A program made the position numbers and the translations under genes. From Apium graveolens (Eukaryota > Streptophyta > Magnoliopsida > Apiales > Apiaceae), in the NCBI RefSeq assembly GCF_009905375.1, contig NC_133647.1:52510506-52574505 (forward strand): 64,000 nt of DNA, given 5' to 3'. Shown one piece after another: positions 19,721 through 31,983 of the stretch. The first letter of the stretch is position 1; the number at the start of each line of letters is the position of its first letter. The notes beneath the pieces were generated by a model. That model saw nothing but the letters and a program-made list of their open reading frames with translations, ran no database searches and was not told the DNA's origin.

Positions 19721-21665
19721 ATGGCTGACAAAAGAATGACTCGCTTGGCCAAGATGAACGTGGATAGAAAGTCCAACGATTTTCCTATTCGATCGAGGTA
19801 TACTTCCTTAATCGACATGATCAACACTCGAGGGGACGAGTATCCGTCTGATGCGCATCTGGACGCGCACGATCATATTAGTGCTTTACGGGATCCCAAG
19901 GAGCTGGAAAAGTTGAGCAGCTGCTTCAAAATCAAGGAGCCTTTTAAGTTTGTTCTTGCGGGTCCGGCCGACAGGGCCTGTCAGTGGAAGAAGGACGCGC
20001 TATGCGTCTATAGGGACACTCTAAGGGCAGATATTAGACTCCCTTTTCATCCATTCATTCCTTTGCTACTGGCTGATGTGGGCATCAGCCCTTGCCAACT
20101 TCCCCCTAATTCCTGGAGGTTGATTCTGTGCTATCTGTCGCAATGTGCCAAGCACAACGTCCCCACATCTGTTGATGTCTTCAGGAAGATTTTTCAGTTA
20201 AAAAACAGCCCTGATAAAAGTCCGGGTTGGGTTTCTATCAACCAGCGCCCCACTATCCCCCATATCGTGAATGGGAAGTCCATCCCTGACAATAACTTGG
20301 GGTGGAAGAAAGATTTTTTGTTTGTTATTTGGGAAGGTGGAGATTGGGGCTCCCTGTTTCGATCATCCTTTGGGCTGGCCGTGGACGGGAGCCCAAATGA
20401 CATAACTTTGTCTGAGGAGGAGGCTAGAGGTTTCAACCTCCTTACGCAAGACAACGGTACTTCCCATTCTTGGGACCTTATTCGGGAGACCGTCCTGGTA
20501 GAACGTGGCCTTTCGCCCGTTAATAAGAAAAGTAAGTTCCCTTTCTTACCTCCTTTATTTCCTGCACTTTTATTTCATTGGTTTTCAACCGACTTTGTTT
20601 GTTACAGTGGCTGAGAAGATTGAGGAGGCTACCAAGCCGAAGGACCTGGAGACAACCAGGATGAAGAGGGCTGGGAAGGTCTTTAAAGACCCTCGACTTG
20701 GTGATCGCTTCCCCGAGTTCCTCCTTCAGGCAATGGAGCCAAGCGAGGAAGGCCCCAGCCAAGTTTTGCGCACCAAGCAGAGGCCATGGGCCTATTTTCA
20801 ACCTGCCTGGGGGATCCGGGGTAAGGACTCAATCGTGGGCAGCACGGCGCTGTCCAAGGAATGGTCTAAGCATTCCATCTCCCCGGTGGATTATCAAGAT
20901 TTTGTCCTTCAACAGGACTAAGAGGGGAATGAGCTATTTGGAGCCCAGGTTCTGGCGACGGTACGTCCTTTACTTATGCCCTTCGTACTTATCTTTCCAT
21001 GTTTCTTTTCTAAACTTTCGTTGTTTCTCTTGCAGGCTAACACCCATTTCCAAGGGGCAATTCACCAGGCTAAGGCTTGGAAGGTTGGCCTGGAAGATGC
21101 CAACAAGAAGTTGGAGGAGGCCAACCAGAAAATAGAGGCCCTTGAAGCTCAACTGGCCTCTTCCACTTCTGACCTGGAGACGGCCCGGGCCGAAAATGTC
21201 ATTCTGAAGGCGCAGAAGGACAAAGCCTTTGATGGCTGGATGGACACCCAAGAATTCAAGGACTTGATGGTGGAGCATGATGCCCTTCTTCACCCAGTTA
21301 GCTATAAAGAGGGCTGGGATGCCGCTGTGGAGGCCATCCAGGATGAGTTTCCAGAGGTCCTTGAACAGTCCCCCTTTCCTTGCCCTGTGCGGGTTCCAGA
21401 GCTTGGAGGTGTTACTGAGAAGCTTGCTGTTATGATCAAGGACGGAGAGGAGGAAGATTTTTCCGAGGAGGAGTTTGAGCCTGTCGCTAAGAAGGCCAGG
21501 GTGGAAGAGCCTCCAAAAGCAGCGCCTCAACAGCCAGCATCTCCTGCAGAGGGAACTTCTACAGGGACTTCGGAGGGGACAACCGAGACGTCCGAAGAAA
21601 CGACTGAGACTTCCGAGGAGACTTCGGATAGTGGTTCTGAGGAATCTCAGCCTTGCAAGGCCTAA
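19721..21665 (+). pseudogene. Tat-2 antisense ORF, three exons, PF04195-like plus coiled coil (one stop)
   Basis: Exons 19721-20531, 20608-20960 and 21036-21665 (1794 nt). The introns (76 and 75 bp) have GT-AG ends and correspond in position to those of Tat-1. Exon 1 has SLIDMINTRGDEYPSDAHLD, RLPFHPFIPLLLADVGISP, CQLPPNSWRLILCY and GDWGSLFRSSFG, typical of the domain called putative gypsy type transposon. Exon 3 has a coiled coil (ANKKLEEANQKIEALEAQLA) and a Ser/Thr/Glu tail. One TAA at 20919-20921 interrupts exon 2, where the Tat-1 copy has a Leu codon; otherwise the frame is open for about 597 codons. Role unknown. Its own promoter and introns show it is made from a separate antisense transcript. 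Confidence 0.83.
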
Positions 21666-22000
21666 CTTTTTGTATATCTTCTTTTTGAACTTTATTCATA
21701 TCTAAACTTGTTACCCTTCGGGGTTATATTTTATATGTTGCTTTTCTTGCCTCTTTCTGTTTTAACTTTACAATCTTAATACGCATTTGAACTTTAAACA
21801 TCCTTAGATAGAAATAATTTCAAACTCTTTAATATGAAATCTGGTTTTCCAAAACCTTACATAGCATGGGTTCGACCCTAATCAACAATAACTAGACAAT
21901 GTAAATTCTACTGGAATATAAAATCCTATGCAAGCAAAGCTTCAAGGTGCTTTTAAACCTACTTGTCACAATGACAAGTGAGAATCGTACTTCACCTATC
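21666..22000. other. Tat-2 spacer between convergent antisense ORF and pol
   Basis: 335 bp, AT-rich, no coding motif, homologous to 14490-14848. The two genes end tail to tail. Confidence 0.55.
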
Positions 22001-25000
22001 TTACACGTAGTAAACCTTCAGGTTTTGTGCATGCCAGGTCCTCGGGACTTCAAAACCTTCCATAGTTTCCAGCTTGTAGGTTCCTCTACCCTGAACGCTC
22101 TTGACTCTGTACGGCCCTTCCCAATTCGGGGCAAGCTTTCCTTTCTGTCCGATACCAGAAGCCTCTATTTTTCTCAAGACTAGATCTCCTTGTTTGAAAA
22201 ATCTCTCTTTAACCCTTAGGTTGTAATAGAATGAAGCCTTTTTCTGATATTCTACTATCTTTGCATGTGCCTCATCTCGCACTTCATCAATTAGATCCAG
22301 GGTTAACCTCGGCCCTTCCTCATTTTCTACAGCATTGAAAGCCTGAATCCTTGGAGAGGAATGTGATATCTCCACGGGAACTACTACTTCTGCCCCATAT
22401 GCCAACATGAAAGGAGTTGCTCCTGTCGTGACTCTACAGGTAGTCCTATAGGCCCGTAATATGGGAAGTATCTCATCCACCCAATTATTCCTTGACTTCT
22501 CGATCCTCTTCTTTAGTCCATCCAGGATTATCCGATTTGCTACCTCTGCTTGCCCATTGGCTTGCGAGTGAGCCACAGAGGTGAATCATAACTCAATTTC
22601 ATTTTCTTCACAATACTTCTTGAATTCCTCATTATTGAATTGTGTTCCATTTTCAGTGACGAGGATACGGGGAATTCCATATCGGCACATAATGTTTTCC
22701 CACAGGAATTGTGCAACCTGCTTAGTTGTGATTTTGGCCAAGGGTTTGGCTTCGATCCACTTGGTGAAATAATCAATGGCTACAATCAGAAATTTCCTTT
22801 GTGCCGTGGCCATAGGAAAAGGTCCTAGAATATCCATCCCCCACATAGCAAAGGGAATAGGCGAGTTGATAGAGGTCAGCATCTCGGGGGGTTGTCTAAC
22901 AACTGGTGCATGCTTCTGAAAGCGATCACACTTCTTTACATATTCTTTGGCATCAGTCATCATTTCTGGCCAATAGAAGCCTAAACGGGTTATCTTATGA
23001 GCCAAGGCCCTGCCCCCAAGTGTTGCCCACAAATACCTTCATGCACTTCCTCAAGAGCCAAGCGTGCCTCACCGGGCCTGAGACACCTCAAGTAAGGAAC
23101 CACGAAAGATCTCTTATACAGAATTCCATCTATCAAGGAGTACCTTAGTGCTTGAATAGTTAACTTCCGTGCCTCAGTTGCATCGCTTGGCAACCAACCG
23201 GTCTGAATGTGAGCCTTGATGGGATCAATCCATGACGTCCCCAAGCCTATGGGAGCCACAAGCTTAACATCTATGCTTCGTGTCTTCAAAACACGGAAGT
23301 ACACACTTCCTGAACTCTCTTGAATCTCAGATGAAGCAAACTTTGATAGCGCATCTGCTTTAGCATTTTCTTCCCTTGGAATGTGTTCAACATGGCATTC
23401 ATTAAATTGGGTCATCACAACCCTTACTAGGCGAACATACTTAGTCATCGTATCATCCCTTGCCTCAATTTCTCCCTTTACCTGGGATATGATCAGCTTC
23501 GAGTCTCCACGGACCTTTAAGTTTTTGACTCTAAGTGTCCCAGCTAGACCAAGGCCAGCAATCAGGGCTTCATACTCTGCCTCATTGTTTGTGGTTGGGA
23601 AGTCTAGCTTCATAGCATACTCAATTAAGAATCCATCAGGGCTTTGCAAAACCAACCCTGCTCCGCTGGAATTTGTTTTTGATGCTCCATCAAAATAGAG
23701 AACCCAATATTCTTTCTCCTTGTCCCCATTGTCGACTCCCTTGTCTTGAGGTATGGTATCTTCCTGCCCCCCGACTTCTTGGTTGGGTATGGTACATTCC
23801 ACCACGAAGTCAGCTAGTGCCTGGGCTTTTATGGCCGTACGTGGCTTATACTTGAGATCGAACTCTCCCAACTCTATTGCCCACTTAATCAGTCTCCCAC
23901 TTGCCTTGGGACTGTGAATGATATTTCTCAGTGGCTGATTTGTTAGTACTTCAATCTGGTGAGCTTGAAAATAAGGACGCAGCTTTCTTGAAGCCATTAT
24001 CAAGGCTAAAGCGAATTTCTCAATAGTTGAATAATTCAACTCAGCACCATACAAAATTTTGCTGACATAGTATACGGGTTTCTGGACTTTCAGTTCCTCC
24101 TTAACCAACACCGCGCTCAAAGCGCTCTCTGAAACAGCCAAGTACAAGAATAAAATTTCACTCAGAACTGGCTTGGCCAATAATGGGGCCTGGGCCATGT
24201 ACTTCTTTAACTCTTCAAATGCCTTCTGGTTTTCCTCACTCCATACAAAGTCTTTGATGCTTTTTAGCGACTTGAAGAATGACAAACACTTGTCCCCCGA
24301 CTTGGAAATGAATCGTCCTAGCGCAGCAACCCTTCCTGTAAGCTTCTGAACATCCTTAATAGTTTTTGGCGGTTCCATGTCCAGGATCACCTTTATCTTA
24401 TCCGGGTTAGCCTCAATTCCCCTCTTTGAGACCATCAGTCCCAAGAATTTTCCAGATCCTACTCCGAAAGCACACTTCGTAGGATTCAACATCATCTTGT
24501 GGTACCTCAGGACCTCAAAAGCTTCCCTTAAATGGGCTATATGATCAGTCTTTACTAGACTCTTGACTAACATGTCATCAACATAGACTTCCATAGTCTT
24601 ACCAATAAGATCCTTAAAAATTATATTCACCAACCTTTGATAGGTGGCTCCTGCATTCTTGAGACCAAACGCCATAACAAGATAACAATAAACACCAAAG
24701 TCAGTGATAAATGATACCTTTGGAATGTCATCCTTATGCATTTTGATCTGGTTGTATCCGCTAAATCCATCCATGAAACTCAGCATCTCATGTCCAGCAG
24801 TGGCATCAATCAAAGTATCAATTCTAGGCAGCGGAAAACAGTCTTTGGGGCATGCATCATTCAGATCAGTGAAGTCTATACACATCCTCCACTTTCCATT
24901 AGCCTTCTTCACCATTACAGGGTTTGCTAACCACTCCGGAAATTGAATCTCCTCAATGAAACCAGCCTCTAAGAGCTTCTCTACTTCCTGTTTTATAGCT

Positions 25001-25063
25001 TCTTGTCTTTCCGGGGCAAAATTTCTTTTCTTTTGTTTCACTGTCTTCCAATTTGGGTCCACA
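22001..25063 (-). pseudogene. pol: Tat-2 pol: RT, dual RNase H, integrase (frameshift and stop)
   Basis: On the minus strand from the deletion junction near 25063: RT (CIDFTDLNDACPKDCFPLPR near 24880, YVDDMLVKS near 24580), gypsy RNase H, archaeal RNase H (YFDGASKTN near 23695) and IN (CDRFQKHAP near 22925, VTENGTQF near 22655, GQAEVANR near 22545). A C run of five at 23013-23017, six in Tat-1 and Tat-3, shifts the frame in the IN zinc region. TGA at 22583-22585 replaces CGA. The zinc-binding CDRC is CDRF and the catalytic Asp of VTDNG is Glu, so IN is dead apart from the frame breaks. RT and both RNase H regions are open. Confidence 0.9.
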
Positions 25064-27203
25064 TGATTATCCCTTCTACGAGGCACTCCACTCCCACAAA
25101 TCCATATATCGGCATGCGGTTGGTGTCAACTGTGAGTCGTTATACCCCATCCTTAGAAAGGTGTTGTGGAGCAAGATATCCACAAAAGCACCATTATCCA
25201 CAAGGACCCTCTTAACCGGGCTATTTCCTATTATCGGTGTTATGACCAGCGGGTCGTCATGGGGAAACTTCACGCCCTCCAGGTCAGAATCATCAAAAGC
25301 CAATGTTACTGCTGTCCTGGCCCTCTTCGGGGTTTCGCCAACAATATGCATAACTTCTCGGGCATACGCTTTCCTGGAGTTCTTGGATAATCCAACAACA
25401 GTTGGTCCTCCAAAAATTGTGTTTATCACAGGCCCTCGGGGTCACGGTCCTCCGAAGATTGTATTTATCACCGGTCCCCTAGGTTGGGGATTTCGTCCCT
25501 GATCTTCTTGATCTCTTCTTCGATCGTCAAAGTTTTTTCTCACATTGTTGCTTCTGTCTCCTCCATCCCCAGTGTACTTGTTCAATCTCCCTTTTCTAAT
25601 AAGGAACTCAATTTCATCTTTTAGTTGCCTACACTCATTGGTGTCATGACTAACATCCTTGTGAAATCTACAATACTTGCTCTTATCTAGCTTGGCAGGA
25701 TCGGCCTTCAAGGGCTTAGGCCAACGAATATCTCGATCTTTCTCAATTTCCATTAAAATTTGGCTCCTTGGAGCATTCATCTTAGCATACTCAGTGAATT
25801 TTTGTCCAGGGCCTCCCCTCTTCGGAGTTGAGTCATTGCTTTGCTCAGTTCTAGGATACTTGTCCTTAGCAACATATTCCAGATCAGTTTTCCACTTCTT
25901 ACCTCTAGCGGGCTTGTTGCTCACTACGGTCTTCCTCATGCTCTCTTCCACCGTGATGTACTTCCCTGCCCTATCTTGGAGCTGCAACATGCTTTCAGGG
26001 GGGCGTTTGGACAAGGACATCTTGAAAAACTCATCCCTAGTTCCCTGTTGCAGTGCTATAATGGCTACCTTGTCATCAAGGTCTAGGACTTTTAAAGCTT
26101 CTTTCGTGAAATGATTCAGGTAGTCTCTTAAGGATTCCTTCGCTCCCTGCATAATGCTCATAAGGGATGTTGAACTTTTCTCATGCACTCTCCCACTGAT
26201 GAACTGCTTAATAAAAGCCTGACTTAATTTTTTGAAGGATCCAATAGAGTTTGGGGGAAAATGACTATACCATCTTTGAGCCATACCCGATAGGGTTTGA
26301 GGAAAAGCCCGACACTTAATAGCGTGATTCATGGGCTGTAGCAACAGTGCATTGGAGAATGTCCTGACATGATTGGCGGGATCTCCAGTGCAATCATAAG
26401 CTTTGATAGTGGGCATCTTGAACTTCCTTGAGATATGGACATTCATTATTTCTTCAGTGAATGCTGGGGTAGGATCATCAAGATCTCCAAGGGGAAGAAG
26501 ATTGTTTGGATCAGCCCTTGGGACAATAACCCTTCTCTGTATTAGACCATCCAGGTCTATGATAGGGGGAGGATTCCTCCCCCTTGGAGGTAGTGGGGGT
26601 CTGGTATTCTGGTGCGCCTCCAAGTCGCGGTTTAGCCTTTGAATCTCAGCCTCATGAGCCCTGATCCTTCCTGTACTTCTTGATGATTCATCCATTGGGT
26701 GCTCCTAGGACGTTGGCGACCATCAGCCATCGGCTCTTTGCCAGCATGCCTCCTTCTTGGGGCCACTTTATCATCTGAAGATTCGGAGTCTCTCTCAGTG
26801 TAAGGACCAGAAAATTCCTGATCCTCAGGGATAAGAGCCAAACCTTGTATATAGGGGGCGATCGCCCTCGTGCTTCACTCCGCCCAGCATATCCGCTTCC
26901 TCCAACCTCGGGGTAAAAGGGCACCCCATATAGGGGGTTGGTAGTCACAACAGTTGAATACTCATACCCAATGGGTTGAGAATTCACATGTGCATGTAGT
27001 TGTTGAACTTGGGGATTCGTACCTTGAGTAGCCGAGTGAATCGTCCTTTGTGGCTGAGGTTCAGTTACCCCTATCTGGGCTTCTCCCTGTGTGGCTGCAT
27101 AAGTTGAATGAGGAGGTACCTTCATGGTTGACGAAATCACTTGGGTTGTCCCCGCTAGTGTTCCTCCTTCAAGGGCTCTAATTGTTCTCCGTGTTCTCGC
27201 CAT
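25064..27203 (-). pseudogene. gag: Tat-2 gag and truncated protease
   Basis: The ATG is on the minus strand at 27203-27201 (MARTRRTIRALEGG). Capsid domain KAYDCTGDPANHVRTFSNAL near 26400 and zinc-finger-like CRFHKDVSHDTNEC near 25670. The protease reads VLVDNGAFVDILL near 25200, with Phe where Tat-1 has Ser after DNG-A. The G run 26854-26858 (complement), one base shorter than Tat-1, shifts the frame about 110 codons into gag. After GIIM the reading joins RT-proximal sequence: about 500 bp present in Tat-1 (about 3915-4420) are deleted, removing the PR tail and the PR-RT linker. About 88% identical to Tat-1 over the capsid by eye. Confidence 0.88.
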
Positions 27204-27219
27204 GGTTGTTGTTGTGTTT

Positions 27220-27235
27220 CCCACAGACGGTGCCA
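27220..27235 (-). other. Primer binding site of Tat-2
   Basis: Minus strand TGGCACCGTCTGTGGG, two bases from the 5' LTR. It differs from Tat-1 by one base (GCACC versus GCGCC). Confidence 0.8.
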
Positions 27236-27237
27236 AA

Positions 27238-27820
27238 TGTTATGGATTAAAAAACTAAGGTATTTAATTGCTGTGTTTATTACCAAGAAACGTGAGCTTC
27301 GAGGCTCGATTTGACTGCTCTTGTGTTTCGTGACTCAATCTGCCTTAACAAGATGCCTACGTACCTTGCTGATTGCCAAGGATCAAGTCAAAAAATGTAG
27401 TTCTGATTTGTGGGGTGAGGCCCCTTATATGGATGTTGAGAGTCCTTGAATTGGACTTGGTATAGGAGACTTGGTAGTCAAGTCTTAGAATTAGAATGGA
27501 CTTTGGAGTCCTAAGTGGTAGGAAACTGATTCCTTATCCTTCTAGGTACCTTGGAGGCTAATCTGCAAGGATTTATGTCCTTATTGGGACTCTTCTTAAT
27601 AGCTGATTTTTCCCTTATTAATTAATTACAAAATTAATTAATATTCAGGGTTTTGGGCCTTCTTTGTTCCATCAGGCCTGATCTGGTCCATCGGGCCTAA
27701 TCAGTGTGTTAACCTTTTTGGTCTGAATGTAATACATATTCTTATTGGGCCTAGTAGCCCAAATTATGTGTAATTAATGTAATATTTAATTACGTAATCA
27801 GGATTTATTTATCCCCTATA
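27238..27820 (-). repeat. 5' LTR of Tat-2, divergent subtype
   Basis: 583 bp, ending ATAACA at the primer-site side. It is clearly more distant from the Tat-2 3' LTR and from the Tat-1 LTRs than those are from one another, and its outer end reads TATAGGGG instead of TGATGGGG. Confidence 0.88.
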
Positions 27821-28051
27821 AGCAAGGTAGGTGTTAATACGAATGGATATTATGTGACTCCTCCTAATGCACCTAGAAAGACCTATTCAAACCGTGGTAG
27901 CACTAATCATCTTGCTAATTCTTGCAGGAAGAATAAAGAAATAAAATCTGTTCCTTCTAAATCAGAGTTTAGGAATAGAACAACTAGATATAAACCACAG
28001 AATCCTTATTTTCATTATGTCATTGTTTAGCACTCTATTTATTAATGTAAA
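27821..28051 (+). pseudogene. SIRE-1: fragment of a copia SIRE-type gag
   Basis: An open frame from 27821 to TAG at 28028-28030 reads TPPNAPRKTYSNRGSTNHLA, then NSCRKNKEIK. This resembles the second zinc knuckle of SIRE-2 gag (KCGSVNHLSVNC near 51435), with the second Cys changed to Arg. It is the right flank of Tat-2 and is cut on the right by the Copia-B LTR. No other part of this copy can be placed. Confidence 0.7.
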
Positions 28052-29419
28052 TGTTAGTGTTTGTGCCCTAGACACAACACTATGATGTTTTAGTTTCAGA
28101 CATTAGGATTATTAATGTTTATGTTCTATCGATTATTCTCTTTATTATTTATTAATTCTTAATTTACTACGATATAAATGTTAGATTAATAAATGTCCTT
28201 GGAATATGATATGTAATTCTATATCTCTAAGTACGTGACTTTGAAATGAGATTATAAGAAAAATATCAATATTCCTATGATCAATGAGATGTGATCATCA
28301 GTCAACAAACACACCAGTTGTGTCATAAGTAATTCTCACAGTGATAATGATGTAATGGTCCTTAGACCCGAAGTCATTATATTTCTATACGAGAATTAAT
28401 ATACATTGATTCCATTAAAAGTTATCCTTGACCGGGTAATGATAAAGTGGAAATAGGGTATATATGAATCATATGAGAAATATGAATGATCTAGATGGGA
28501 TTGATATTATTGGCCAAATGCATGGCCACACTCAAATGTTGATTTGATATGATAGTTTACTCATTGATCAAGGAAACTTGGATTAAAATATGATGAGGAT
28601 GACACATTACATACCTCTAGTTTAATCTATAATATTTGGTTAAAGGGATTATATTACATTGTACATTATTCACAAAAGGTTTAATCGATCACTAATTCAA
28701 TTATTATTACTTGGGTAGCAATGATGTATTACTTGATGCCGCACATTGTTTATGATTTTAAATTAGATTTAAAATTTGTTACCAATATAATAATAACCTA
28801 TAGGGTCACACACTAAAAATGCTTAAAGGATTATTTAATTTAAATTGGATTTAAATTATATTAAAGTAATTCGAGTTATTTATAATATTAATTAAGTATG
28901 ACTTAATTAATTAGATAAATATTGATATTCAAATTTACTAATATTAATTATGAAATTTATTTGTTAAATAATTAAGTGAGACTTAATTATAATACAAATA
29001 GGAATTTCGAATTAATAATAACTCCTAATTAGTTAAGAGTTATAATTTGTTTTTCTACTCTCTATATAATATCTCTTGTGTGGCTGATTTTGGGAAAGAC
29101 TTTTACTAAAACCCTAGCCACCAAGGGAGATGATGGAGAGAGCAAGAAGAAACGAGTTTGTGCTAGTACACATTCAATCCTTGAGTTCAAGCATTCGTGT
29201 GGATATCGATAGAGCGTAGATCGCGAGAGCGAGCGTGGTGATTGAACAAGCTTTGAATATCCACTAGTCAACCAATTTGTAAAGCTTCTTAGGGTAAACA
29301 ATCTGATCTACGAATTAAATATATATTTTTCGCATGGATCCTGCGGTGGGTTTCAAAAATTCTGATTTTTTACGTTTTTAATTATTGTATCCGTTGCGTT
29401 TATATACTCGAAACTCAAT
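28052..29419 (+). repeat. 5' LTR of Copia-B
   Basis: Starts TGTTAGTGTTTGTGCC. The end is placed just before the primer site to within about 3 bp, since the terminal CA is decayed. TATATAA at 29063-29069 is a likely TATA box. Confidence 0.75.
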
Positions 29420-29421
29420 AA

Positions 29422-29433
29422 TGGCATCAGAGC
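29422..29433 (+). other. Primer binding site of Copia-B
   Basis: TGGCATCAGAGC, one change from the usual initiator-Met site TGGTATCAGAGC. Confidence 0.8.
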
Positions 29434-31149
29434 TACTTGCGAAAAGTGTTTAATTCGTTTATGTGTTTACTGGTTTTATGACGATAACATGTATACAATA
29501 TATCATGACTGTTATCTATGCGATGTTGTATGTTTTACATGTTGTAATGTTTATATATGCGTATGTATAATCATATGATGATTATATAATATGCACATAT
29601 ACTGATATAAACATGTTTTGTGTTTGTTCTTATTATAAGAATCGTATTTGATACGATTCTGAATCGGATGCAGTAGATTTGCTAAAATCTGTGTCTGGTG
29701 TCCGATTTTGACGTTGTTTAGGCCCTATAATATGCGATTTAATGTTATCAGATTTAATTTCTAATTTTCTGATTTTTTCAATATTTGGTTTTTATGATTA
29801 GATCATGATGGGTATGATATATTAAGATCAGAGTATGTGTTTTAACATGTTATTTTGTGTTAATTGAGCATGGTGGATGGTTATGGCTTATGACCTTAAG
29901 TTAATGGTTTTGGTTTTTTAAATACGGTTTGCATGTCATTTAATATTATAATTATTAAATCTCGAATGTAACTCGAGTTCTTCTTGTAAGCTCATTAGAT
30001 TAGTTTTCATATTTCATTCCTTTAATGTACATGAAGAAATGAAGATTTGAAGATCAAGGGTAATCCCACACGGAGGCCATCCAAGGAAGCAATACAAGAA
30101 AGAAGATATGTAATAGCTAGCATGTGTTTATTTTCCACCTTAGATTGACCTAGATCTTTGTCATTAGCTTGATAAAGGTCACATAGGATGAAGCCATAAC
30201 CAACCACGTTTATTTATTGCACTTTACATATATATGTGCATATGATGAATATATGTGTAGAGTAGTTTATAAAGATGCATGCTTAATTAGATTAAGGATG
30301 TATGTATTAGATACGACACCCATGTCATGCTTGCTAAACAAGATAAAATATGTAACGATTCAAGATTTTAAAATGAACAAATGATTATGAGATTCTCTTG
30401 TTTATGAAACACTGAATAAAATACAAATTTTCTTTGTTTCTGACATGGGGCGATTTTGTCAAAAGCGAGTTCATTGAACTTGTAAGGTTGTGGGTTTTAA
30501 GCGAGACCGTTGTGACTCCCTCACTACCTGGAAATCAAACCATTGACGAATATTGATTTGAAGTATTTTATTCAAGAAAAAATGAGAATCTTTTAATGAT
30601 GGGATCATGATCGTTTTAAAATTAATAAAACCCTAAATTTAATATTAAGTTGATCAGATGCCTTCCAATTAGTCCAATGCGTTAACCCCTAGATGGACCA
30701 GGAGTGGGTTCACCAAAGCGAAGTACTCCTATCTATCGTGGGAGATGTGTTGAAGTATATTGATACTTTTTGACTATTGGGTTTGACTTAACTAAGTTAT
30801 CACAATAAGATTGTGAACTTAGAAGCATAGATTTATTAGATAAATATGAACAAATATTGTTCCACCAAGCTATCCAAGAGTTATATAGTTGATATAATTG
30901 ACAAATGTTGTCTACCTAAATAATCATGTTTTAGGATAAAAGCCAAAGCTGATCTAACGCATGGTGAAATATGGATCTTGGCTCACTAGAATGGATATAG
31001 AAGATATTTTTTTCCGAATTAATAGTTAGGGCTATTGATTTGATAAAAATAGAGGGAGATATATATTGTGAATATACATATGAATAATCACTTGAACATA
31101 ATTTAATGATCATCTATAGACTAAGTCATTTTATGCACTTTAATATTGT
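29434..31149 (+). other. Copia-B leader region
   Basis: About 1.7 kb without convincing coding sequence. GGGGCGATTTTGTCAAAA at 30447-30464 and its surroundings match the Copia-A leader (12232-12300, complement). Short ORFs here have no recognisable product. Confidence 0.6.
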
Positions 31150-31983
31150 AGATATCAAATGAAAAATAACACAAGTAACTTCTCTATGTAATAGTCCTTG
31201 AGAAGGACAAGCTGACATGAAATAATTTCCTCGATTGACATGGGAACTTGAGGATTGTCCTCAGGTTCAAGGATGTCACTCAAACCCCTCTCATATTTCT
31301 TTTAACTGAGAATGAAACATGTGCAGAATAAAATGCTTACCAGAAGCAAATTATTTATGCAACTGATGTTTCATATCTCATACTTGTAATTATGAGTGCT
31401 GAGCTTTAGAAGCAAGAAGAGCATAATGATGCTTATGATATGATTGAGCACCTTCAAAAGATGTTTGAATGATAGGCTCGTCAGAAAGATTTGACAATAA
31501 TAAGGCACCATACTTTTACATTAATGGGAGAATCGTATCCGGTTGGACCACATGTTCTAAAGGTGATAGGCATATGTACCTTGATATTTTGGGTTTCAAG
31601 AATGGTCTAGAGACTCTGCTTGATTTCATCAAATGATCTTTGAACAACTTCTATCCTCAGTTTGTTAAGAATAAAAGGAATGAGATAGACAGAACACTCA
31701 CCGAGTTGTTAAGCATGTTTCGAACTGCTGAAAATAACACGGTAAAGGCATGAAATACGTCCATATTGATGATGTACACATGGAATGCAAATGGGAAAGG
31801 AAACTGGACAGACAAGGTGAAGATTTGATCTTATTCGGTGTCAAACCAAAGTCCAATTCCAAAGGGCTTTTGAAGCCTAATAGTGGTGTTGCTAAAGGAG
31901 ATGATTGTCATTTCTGTGGAAATAACTGGATGAAGGAAGTTAAATTGTCGAGCTTATTTGAAAGATATAAAAAAGAAGACTAG
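31150..31983 (+). pseudogene. gag: Copia-B gag remnant
   Basis: Frame-broken copia gag. The readable blocks include VGPHVLK near 31540 and a clipped zinc knuckle, DCHFCGNNW, near 31905-31930 that has lost its His and last Cys. The final open stretch runs 31750-31983. Too decayed to give a structure. Confidence 0.65.

Larger units (their letters stand above)
17586..27820 (-). mobile_element. Tat-2: Tat-lineage element with mismatched LTRs, likely recombinant
   Basis: On the minus strand: 5' LTR (27820-27238), primer site, gag, PR, pol, then a plus-strand antisense ORF, repeat arrays, polypurine tract and 3' LTR (18154-17586). The LTRs are of two subtypes (many substitutions and indels in the first 230 bp alone), the 5' LTR terminus lacks the canonical TG, and there is no target duplication. 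The left flank is Tat-3 RT and the right flank SIRE gag. About 500 bp between PR and RT are missing. Pol is close to Tat-1, while the antisense ORF is not. Confidence 0.9.

Noticed and set aside
28021..28051. Target duplication around Copia-B
   Set aside because: The right end of Copia-B is not in the window, so no duplication can be shown.
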